NCBI GenBank assembly: GCA_964601355.1 | Contig: CAZRNB010000112.1 | Span: 1-9,618, forward strand | Source of the DNA: CAZRNB01 sp964601355 | Lineage (GTDB): Bacteria > Planctomycetota > Phycisphaerae > Sedimentisphaerales > Anaerobacaceae | Direction of reading: 5' to 3' | DNA length: 9,618 nt | Shown here: in pieces, positions 1 through 4,080 of the stretch | Position numbering within the stretch: the stretch's first letter is position 1 | How the letters are laid out: each line of letters starts with the position of its first letter | The notes under the pieces: model-generated | Database searches by the model: none | The model's input: only the letters and a program-made list of their open reading frames with translations | Told to the model about the DNA's origin: nothing | Position numbers and translations under genes: made by a program

Positions 1-62
1 TTTTAAGTGGTGTGACGACATTAGATGAGCTGATGCGTGTTGTTGATATTAGAGCAGATTAA
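1..62 (+). CDS. C-terminal end of GspE/PilB-type assembly ATPase (partial)
   Basis: An open frame entering from the left edge (codons start at base 3) encodes LSGVTTLDELMRVVDIRAD and stops with TAA at 60-62. The pattern of a Gly, two Thr, then a Leu-x-Glu-Leu-x-Arg-Val helix matches the very C-terminus of GspE/PilB traffic ATPases, which usually end in a G-x-T-T-x-E-E-x-x-R-V segment. The next gene is gspF, the usual neighbour of gspE. The protein would power pseudopilus assembly from the cytoplasmic face of the inner membrane. Only 19 residues are visible, so the call rests on this short motif plus context; a PilT-type ATPase is possible. Confidence 0.62.
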   Translation, partial: LSGVTTLDELMRVVDIRAD

Positions 63-69
63 AAAACTA

Positions 70-134
70 GGGATCGGGGGTCGGGGTTTAGGGATCAGAT
101 TTTTGCTGACCCCCGACCACTGACTCCTGATCCC
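70..134. repeat. Heptamer repeat hairpin between gspE end and gspF
   Basis: Four G-rich 7-base units run from 70 to 97 (gggatcg, ggggtcg, gggttta, gggatca), and four C-rich units from 106 to 133 (ctgaccc, ccgacca, ctgactc, ctgatcc). The two halves are roughly reverse complements. Exact pairings include 70-75 with 129-134 and 79-86 with 111-118; 91-98 can alternatively pair with 127-134. The element fills nearly the whole gap and ends only 15 bases before the gspF ATG, leaving no visible Shine-Dalgarno site. It resembles in style the short tandem heptamer repeats known from cyanobacteria, but family membership is not established. Confidence 0.8.
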
Positions 135-149
135 TTTTCATTTTTGCTT

Positions 150-1346
150 ATGGCTATTTACGAATATACGGCAAAGGACCATTCCGGCGGTAATTTCACG
201 GGACTATCCAGTGACATCATTGGTGTCGTGGCTCTGCGGGAAGAATTGGACAAGATGGGCTATGTTCTGGTTAAGGCCCGCAAGACAGGCGCTAAGGGGA
301 AAAAACAAAAGAGAATAAAGCCGTCGGAGATTGTGGCCTTTACGTATAAGTTTGCAGGGATGTATTCAGCGGGATTAACAATCATCAGATGTCTTGAGAC
401 GCTGGAGGAGCAGACCGAAAATAACACCTTTCGAGAAATGCTCACCGACATAAGGCAAAATGTAGAAACCGGCTCAAGCCTGAAAAAGGCCTTTGAAAAA
501 TATAGAAGTCTGTTCTCGGACTTTTTCTTGGGTATGGTTGAGGCAGGTGAGTCTGGAGGAAAGTTGGCTACAGCGCTGGAAATGAGCGCCGTGTATCTTG
601 AAAAACAGGCGGAGCTTAAGCGAAAAGTCAAGTCTGCTTTTATTTATCCGATTGTAGTAGGCGTGGTCTGCATTTTAGTGGTTTGTTTTCTTTTGGTCTT
701 TATTGTTCCTATGTTTTCGAAGCTGTACCAGAAATTGCATGTGTCGCTGCCGGGACCAACGCAGGTGCTTGTGAGCTTAAGCGTCTTAATTAGATTTTGG
801 TGGTGGGCACTTCTGATTATATGTGCAGCTTTGTTTATGTTATTCAGAAAGCTGCGAAAAAAGGAATTTTTCAAGGCGAAATGGGATTCTCTCAAGCTAA
901 GGATACCTGTTTTTGCCAGGCTGAATCAGATGGTTGTAGTCTCGCATTTTATGCGTACTTTTGCCATGCTGGTTTCCGTCGGAGTGTCGTTAATTGAGGC
1001 TTTGAATGTGGCGGGCGTGGTAGCTCACAATTACAAGATTACCGAAATTGTGGAGGATCTTCAGGCATCCATTCAGGCGGGTAATCCTGTTGGAAAGTCT
1101 TTGACAAAGTATGATATTTTTCCGCCGATGATTACACAAATGGCTATATGCGGCGAGGAAATAGGGCAGCTATCCGAGATGCTTAATAAGGGAGTTGATT
1201 TCCTCGATAAGGACATCGAAAGGACGATAAACTCTTTGCTGGTCAAGTTAGAGCCGGCTTTGACGGTTATTATGGGTTCTATTGTCGGATTTATCCTTAT
1301 GGGTGTGTATCTGCCGATGCTTGATTACATGCGCCATATGAAATAG
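150..1346 (+). CDS. gspF: Type II secretion/type IV pilus inner-membrane platform protein GspF
   Basis: This 398-residue protein has the two-repeat GspF/PilC architecture and normal family length. The N-terminus MAIYEYTAKD is the usual GspF opening. The first cytoplasmic helical domain (about residues 60-165) carries GMVEAGESGGKLATAL, and the second (about 260-370) carries AICGEEIGQLSEML, the matching motif of repeat two. Membrane segments lie at about 165-190, 216-233 and 370-391. GspF sits in the inner membrane, contacts the GspE ATPase and helps extract pseudopilin subunits into the growing fibre. I chose ATG at 150 because it gives the canonical N-terminus; TTG at 144 would add two residues. 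No Shine-Dalgarno site is visible because a heptamer repeat occupies the upstream gap. The gspE-gspF order supports the call. Confidence 0.95.
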   Translation: MAIYEYTAKDHSGGNFTGLSSDIIGVVALREELDKMGYVLVKARKTGAKGKKQKRIKPSEIVAFTYKFAGMYSAGLTIIRCLETLEEQTENNTFREMLTDIRQNVETGSSLKKAFEKYRSLFSDFFLGMVEAGESGGKLATALEMSAVYLEKQAELKRKVKSAFIYPIVVGVVCILVVCFLLVFIVPMFSKLYQKLHVSLPGPTQVLVSLSVLIRFWWWALLIICAALFMLFRKLRKKEFFKAKWDSLKLRIPVFARLNQMVVVSHFMRTFAMLVSVGVSLIEALNVAGVVAHNYKITEIVEDLQASIQAGNPVGKSLTKYDIFPPMITQMAICGEEIGQLSEMLNKGVDFLDKDIERTINSLLVKLEPALTVIMGSIVGFILMGVYLPMLDYMRHMK

Positions 1347-1374
1347 AGTCGAAATACATTAAAGGCCGACAAGA

Positions 1375-1821
1375 ATGAAAAAAACAAAGGCTTTTAACCC
1401 GTTAAAAATTCAAAATAAAATTAAGCATCCCAAGAATCGGGGTTTGCTTCTAACGGGTTTTACATTTGTTGAAATGTTGGTGGTGGTTTTGATCCTGGGG
1501 GCACTCGCGGCTATTGCTATTCCGAGAGTTACTAATGCCTCAAAAGCTGCTAAAGACAGGACCTGCCAAACCAATATTGACCTTATGAACAGGCAGATAG
1601 AGCTGTATCATTTCGCGGCCGGGGTCTGGCCCCAGCGTTTATCGGATGTCACCGGAAACGCAGACTATTTTCCCGACGGCCCGCCTGAATGTCCATTTCA
1701 GCGGAGCTATGAAATGAGCAGCAGCAATTATCATGTTATCGAACATGGCGACCATACCGGTGGGGAGCATCATGGTGGACACGGGAGGTGGTGGGGATGG
1801 TGGGGATGGTGGAGGTGGTAG
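1375..1821 (+). CDS. GspG-type major pseudopilin paralog 1, with long leader and Gly/Trp tail
   Basis: The type IV pilin signature is GFTFVEMLVVVLILGALAAI, with predicted prepilin-peptidase cleavage after Gly28 and Glu33 as the +5 residue. After the hydrophobic helix comes a small globular part with Cys64 and Cys106, the motif TNIDLMNRQIELY and the loop YFPDGPPECPF. These are shared with the second pseudopilin at 2310, so the two are paralogs. The leader of 28 residues is long; ATG at 1375 has a weak upstream aaagg (1361-1365), and an in-frame TTG at 1444 would give a five-residue leader. The C-terminus is odd: a His/Gly stretch (residues 120-137) is followed by RWWGWWGWWRW. Reading the same DNA in the +1 frame gives a Gly/Asp-rich tail, so a one-base error or true frameshift is possible. 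Whether it is the main fibre subunit or an accessory one cannot be told. Confidence 0.88.
   Translation: MKKTKAFNPLKIQNKIKHPKNRGLLLTGFTFVEMLVVVLILGALAAIAIPRVTNASKAAKDRTCQTNIDLMNRQIELYHFAAGVWPQRLSDVTGNADYFPDGPPECPFQRSYEMSSSNYHVIEHGDHTGGEHHGGHGRWWGWWGWWRW
1396..1459. repeat. Inverted repeat inside the leader-coding part of gspG paralog 1
   Basis: The 9-base arms aacccgtta (1396-1404) and taacgggtt (1451-1459) are exact reverse complements. They enclose about 46 bases that hold a second weaker pairing (aagca near 1425 with tgctt near 1445). The element codes for most of the extra-long leader peptide of the pseudopilin, upstream of the cleavage site. It looks like a small palindromic repeat that landed in frame in the dispensable leader, or a folded mRNA segment controlling initiation. 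Confidence 0.55.
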
Positions 1822-1963
1822 TGATAATGGCCGAAAGCCGGTGGTGAAAATCATAAGATTTCGTTTATCCCACGTTAAATTTGTCTGACGCTGTGTTTCC
1901 GGTTATAGTTTCTATAGGGGGTAACTGTCAATCACGATGTATCTGGATGCAAACATCCGATAA

Positions 1964-2126
1964 AAAATGGATTTGCTCTGTAGAAAAGACTCTCTGTCAT
2001 TTCGACCGAAGTCCCGATTCATCGGGACGAAGTGGAGAAATCTGCTTTTTAGTAGATTTCTCGACTCGCCTTCGGCTCGCTCGAAATGACGTTCTGATCT
2101 GTTTTTTACAAAGCAAAATGGATTTG
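1964..2126. repeat. MITE-like palindromic element with flanking direct repeats
   Basis: The core is a nested palindrome. The outer arms gtcatttcga (1996-2005) and tcgaaatgac (2081-2090) are exact reverse complements, and an inner hairpin pairs 2035-2043 (gagaaatct) with 2054-2062 (agatttctc). A further small palindrome lies at 2011-2028. The pairing continues more weakly outward, with 12 of 16 bases matching between 1975-1990 and the complement of 2099-2114. The whole is bracketed by the same 12 bases, aaaatggatttg, at 1964-1975 and 2115-2126, like a target-site duplication. The core belongs in style to a dispersed repeat seen in many bacterial genomes. No transposase is encoded, so it would depend on one supplied in trans. 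Confidence 0.65.
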
Positions 2127-2263
2127 GTTTCCACGGAGACAATGGCCTTTTAATCGGTTATTTGCAGCCGTCTAACTCATTAAGAATTATTCCGGCGATT
2201 TTTCATAACGGTTTTTGGTTAAGTTGTCGGTCTTACGTGACGATAGGTTGGTAGTTATTGTAA

Positions 2264-2281
2264 GTCCCGATGAATCGGGAC
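2264..2281. repeat. 18-base palindrome upstream of gspG
   Basis: The sequence gtcccgatgaatcgggac has perfect 8-base arms around a two-base centre. The same arms, with the centre reverse complemented, occur at 2011-2028 inside the palindromic element, so this is a second copy of a small repeated unit. It lies about 15 bases upstream of the gspG ribosome binding site, where it could act as an mRNA 5' hairpin or protein binding site. I cannot tell which. Confidence 0.6.
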
Positions 2282-2296
2282 AGCTACTTGGAAAGG

Positions 2297-2304
2297 AAAG
2301 GAGA
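2297..2304 (+). promoter_or_regulatory. Strong ribosome binding site of gspG paralog 2
   Basis: The purine-rich aaaggaga lies five bases before ATG at 2310. It is among the best Shine-Dalgarno matches in the window and fits a pseudopilin that has to be made in quantity. It also confirms the start codon giving a short, six-residue leader. Confidence 0.85.
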
Positions 2305-2309
2305 TAAAA

Positions 2310-2627
2310 ATGAAATCGAGAAAGGGCTTTACTTTGGTAGAACTGTTGATAGTGGTTTTGATCCTCGGTGCCCTGGCGGCTATTGCTATTCCGAGGATTA
2401 TTGGTGGCGCAACAAGTGCAAAGAAAAATGCCTGCGCAACCAATATCGACCTGATAAACTCGCAGATAGAGCTATTCTATGCGAACAATGACAAATGGCC
2501 GGCGGCTATAACAGATGTGACCGGAAGCACCACATATTTTCCCGATGGTCCGCCCGAATGTCCGTTTGCCATAGCCTACACTATGGGTACTAATAACAGG
2601 GTCAAGGCCTCTGAACATGTCCATTAA
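2310..2627 (+). CDS. gspG: GspG-type major pseudopilin paralog 2
   Basis: A 105-residue prepilin with a short positively charged leader (MKSRKG), cleavage after Gly6, Glu11 as the +5 glutamate and the classic hydrophobic helix FTLVELLIVVLILGALAAI. The globular part has Cys42 and Cys84, likely to form a disulfide, and the loop YFPDGPPECPF. It ends in EHVH, a small His-bearing tail. It is related to the protein at 1375 at DNA level too, with an identical 19-base run at 1508-1526 and 2377-2395. Its compact size, strong ribosome binding site and downstream terminator suggest this is the abundant fibre-forming subunit. It lacks the long calcium-binding C-terminal region seen in some proteobacterial GspG proteins as far as I can see. 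Confidence 0.92.
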   Translation: MKSRKGFTLVELLIVVLILGALAAIAIPRIIGGATSAKKNACATNIDLINSQIELFYANNDKWPAAITDVTGSTTYFPDGPPECPFAIAYTMGTNNRVKASEHVH

Positions 2628-2659
2628 CTACGAATGTATGGTTCGTGAGGTTGTTTGTT

Positions 2660-2688
2660 ACCTGTGACGCGTAATACGAGTCACAGGT
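2660..2688 (+). repeat. Hairpin after gspG paralog 2
   Basis: Exact 9-base arms acctgtgac (2660-2668) and gtcacaggt (2680-2688) enclose an 11-base loop that can add a few pairs. There is no T-run after it, so it is not a complete intrinsic terminator. It could protect the 3' end of the gspG message, or be a repeat or operator. Confidence 0.55.
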
Positions 2689-2712
2689 CATGGAACAAAA
2701 TTATGGAGGTTT

Positions 2713-2778
2713 ATGAGGGAGGGTGCGGTTGAGAACCTGTATACAGTTTCTACAAAACTAAAGCAACAAGGATGGTAG
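2713..2778 (+). CDS. Possible 21-codon leader-type ORF ending inside a terminator stem
   Basis: ATG at 2713 follows ggagg (2705-2709) after a rather tight three-base spacer and opens a 21-codon frame beginning MREGAVENLYTVST, with stop TAG at 2776-2778. The stop lies within the left arm of the strong terminator hairpin that follows, and the minor pseudopilin genes start after that. This is the geometry of a leader peptide that could control termination. It could equally be a chance ORF or the remnant of a lost gene; the peptide resembles nothing I recognise. Confidence 0.2.
   Translation: MREGAVENLYTVSTKLKQQGW
2733..2750. promoter_or_regulatory. Near-perfect 18-base palindrome, possible operator
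   Basis: The sequence gaacctgtatacagtttc equals its reverse complement except for one mismatched pair (positions 4 and 15), around the perfect 10-base core ctgtatacag. Compact symmetric sites of this kind are often bound by dimeric repressors. It lies between the gspG gene and the terminator ahead of gspH. No regulator gene is in the window, so a binding protein cannot be named. Confidence 0.35.
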
Positions 2779-2806
2779 CAGTGCTACCATCCTTGTTGTT
2801 TTCTTT
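2761..2806 (+). terminator. Intrinsic terminator between gspG and gspH
   Basis: The arms at 2764-2780 and 2782-2798 are perfect complements over 17 base pairs (core caaggatggtagca with its complement), and pairing can extend outward by a G-T and two A-T pairs. The tract gttttcttt follows directly at 2798-2806. This is a strong Rho-independent terminator by sequence. It would let the abundant major pseudopilin transcript end before the minor pseudopilin genes, so the downstream genes depend on read-through or on a separate promoter. Confidence 0.85.
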
Positions 2807-2843
2807 GCGGTGCACAATTGCTTTGATAGTCCCTTGACGATGG

Positions 2844-2851
2844 GGAGGTGA
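2844..2851 (+). promoter_or_regulatory. Ribosome binding site of gspH
   Basis: The octamer ggaggtga is an excellent Shine-Dalgarno match, with ten bases between it and ATG at 2862. It fixes the start that yields the short leader MAQNRSA. Confidence 0.85.
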
Positions 2852-2861
2852 GATTTGCACT

Positions 2862-3323
2862 ATGGCACAGAATAGATCGGCCTTTAGCTTTATTGAGATG
2901 TTCCTTGTCGTGATTTTTCTCGGCATATTCGCTGTTATCGCTGTGCCGAGGCTGAATTTCGGCATCGTTTCGAAGCAGAGAGTCGATACGGTCGCTAAGA
3001 AAATTGTCACGGGTCTTCGCCGGACACGCGAATTGGCTATTTCCGACGCTGCAATCAACTCCCAGGGTTACGAGCTGAAGATGGTCGGCTCCCTGCCATA
3101 TAATGATTACGAAATTGAGAACATGGATACACATGAAACGGTGGATTCGTATTCTACGGGTGATGTCACTATCATCTGTCCTAATGGTCACAAATTTAGG
3201 TTTGGGCCGCTGGGAGGGCTGACAAGTGGAAGCGATAATGAACTTTCCGTTTCGTCGTCGGGAAGGAGCTTTACGATTACGATTAATTCGGCAACGGGTA
3301 TGGTTAAATGCGTCAAGAATTGA
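2862..3323 (+). CDS. gspH: GspH-like minor pseudopilin
   Basis: A 153-residue prepilin. The leader MAQNRSA is followed by FSFIEMFLVVIFLGIFAVIA, with the +5 glutamate at residue 12. The residue before the cleavage point is Ala7 instead of the usual Gly. The globular part reads like GspH/FimT: after the helix an Arg-rich segment GLRRTRELAISDAA, then beta-strand-rich sequence, a conserved-looking FRFGPLGG turn and the closing strand SFTITINSATGMVKCV typical of the family. GspH belongs to the pseudopilus tip region that primes fibre assembly. It is the first gene after the terminator and overlaps gspI by 16 bases, so translation of the two is probably coupled. Confidence 0.88.
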   Translation: MAQNRSAFSFIEMFLVVIFLGIFAVIAVPRLNFGIVSKQRVDTVAKKIVTGLRRTRELAISDAAINSQGYELKMVGSLPYNDYEIENMDTHETVDSYSTGDVTIICPNGHKFRFGPLGGLTSGSDNELSVSSSGRSFTITINSATGMVKCVKN

Positions 3324-3814
3324 AGACAGAGAACAGAAGATCCATTCTCCGTAGTACTACGAAGGATGAACAGAGGACAGAAGACAGAAGACAAAAAATT
3401 ATTGTCTGTCCTCCGTCCTTCGTCTGTCGTCCTTCGTCCCTCGGCTTTACTCTCACCGAGGTCATTATGGCCTCGGCGCTGCTGATTATTGCACTGGTGC
3501 CGATTCTGAAGGCTCTGACTATTGGACATATTACAACTGTGGTTGTTCAGCGAAGAAGCCTCAGTCTTATGCTTGCGCAGGCCAAGCTTGATGAAATAAA
3601 GGCACGCTCAATCTATAACTATGCCGCCGGCTCTTTTACGCAAAGTCATTTATCGCTCGATGGGAAATACCTCTGCAATATAGACGATACTACCGTGAGC
3701 TCAAACCTTAGAAAAATAACAATCTCGGTCGGCTACGACCAGAATAATAACAATCAGCTCGGCAATGATGAAGTCGAGGTGACACTCGCTACCTACTTTG
3801 CACGAAGATGGTAA
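3308..3814 (+). CDS. gspI: GspI/PilV-like minor pseudopilin with repeat-encoded leader
   Basis: The pilin signature GFTLTEVIMASALLIIALVP begins at residue 46, with cleavage expected after Gly46 and Glu51 as the +5 glutamate. The following AQAKLDEIKARS, a polar helix after the hydrophobic one, is the GspI hallmark. The mature protein of about 122 residues has the right size for GspI, which forms part of the pseudopilus tip with J and K. The leader is 46 residues, unusually long, and nearly all of it is translated from a heptamer repeat (3322-3438). Only ATG 3308 or TTG 3320 can start this frame; no ATG, GTG or TTG occurs between the repeat and the cleavage site. The start lies inside the end of gspH with no ribosome binding site, suggesting coupled translation. 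Confidence 0.85.
   Translation: MRQELKTENRRSILRSTTKDEQRTEDRRQKIIVCPPSFVCRPSSLGFTLTEVIMASALLIIALVPILKALTIGHITTVVVQRRSLSLMLAQAKLDEIKARSIYNYAAGSFTQSHLSLDGKYLCNIDDTTVSSNLRKITISVGYDQNNNNQLGNDEVEVTLATYFARRW
3322..3438. repeat. Heptamer repeat hairpin overlapping the gspI leader
   Basis: A-rich units (gaagaca, gagaaca, gaagatc at 3322-3342; cagagga, cagaaga, cagaaga at 3371-3391) face pyrimidine units at 3404-3438 (gtctgtc, ctccgtc, cttcgtc, tgtcgtc, cttcgtc). The segments 3373-3381 (gaggacaga) and 3405-3413 (tctgtcctc) are exact reverse complements. Between the two purine blocks lies a perfect 12-base palindrome, cgtagtactacg, at 3350-3361. The element starts at the gspH stop codon and stays open in the gspI frame. 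Its 7-base period matches the elements at 70-134, 3824-3858 and 9400-9427. Confidence 0.85.
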
Positions 3815-4080
3815 ACGGAAAAAGAATACAGGAGACGGGAGACAGAATAAAGGAGTATCGTGTATTCAGCTTTATAAGACCTATTTTAGCGGTGCGAAGA
3901 TTTTTTCTGTTTACGGTCATTTATGCCTTATAAAAACTTGACTGTGAAGTCAAACAACCGGATTTGCCGCAGCTTTTTCGATTTTTGCATGGATTGGCTG
4001 GTAACACAAAATCTTACATAACACCCCGTTTGTTTGTGCCGATAATATTAACAGCTTCTAAAAAAGTTATGGGAAATATA
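3815..4080. other. Gap between gspI and gspJ with heptamer array
   Basis: The 266-base gap has no convincing gene. Its left part holds a heptamer array (3824-3858), and a small hairpin pairs ttgac at 3938-3942 with gtcaa at 3949-3953. The gspJ frame is open upstream from a TTG at 3964, but the sequence it would add does not look like a pilin leader. A tataaa lies at 3929-3934 without a well-spaced -35 partner. Confidence 0.5.
3824..3858. repeat. Five-unit heptamer array after gspI
   Basis: Five consecutive 7-base units read gaataca, ggagacg, ggagaca, gaataaa, ggagtat. They begin nine bases after the gspI stop codon. Unlike the other elements this array lacks a facing complementary arm, so it may be a half or decayed copy. 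Confidence 0.7.

Larger units (their letters stand above)
1822..2309. other. Noncoding gap of about 490 bases between the two gspG genes
   Basis: I see no credible gene here on either strand. It contains a small hairpin (ggatg at 1945-1949 with catcc at 1954-1958), a transposon-like palindromic element (1964-2126) and an 18-base palindrome (2264-2281). The +1 reading frame of the preceding gene stays open to 1888. Short open frames crossing it are explained by the palindromic repeat. The last bases carry a strong ribosome binding site for the next pseudopilin. A promoter for that gene would be expected here, but no convincing -35/-10 pair was found. Confidence 0.7.

Noticed and set aside
70..134. 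CRISPR array
   Set aside because: The repeats are 7-base degenerate units with no spacers and no cas genes nearby.
144..149. TTG start for gspF two codons upstream
   Set aside because: ATG 150 gives the canonical MAIYEY N-terminus, and nothing upstream favours the TTG.
1881..2153. Open frame of about 90 codons between the two gspG genes
   Set aside because: It reads through the palindromic repeat element and its peptide is explained by repeat sequence. It begins with TTG and has no ribosome binding site.
2151..2309. Cyclic-di-GMP or other riboswitch ahead of gspG
   Set aside because: Such switches often precede pilus genes, but I could not match the conserved core of the GEMM class or any other class I know; only the palindrome at 2264-2281 is clear.
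3890..3940. Promoter with tataaa at 3929 upstream of gspJ
   Set aside because: The nearest -35-like hexamer, tttacg, is only 13 bases away and the alternative at 18 bases is a poor match.
3964..4080. TTG start giving gspJ a 52-residue leader
   Set aside because: The added residues do not look like a prepilin leader and there is no Shine-Dalgarno site. ATG 4081 gives a normal 13-residue leader, although the start is not certain.
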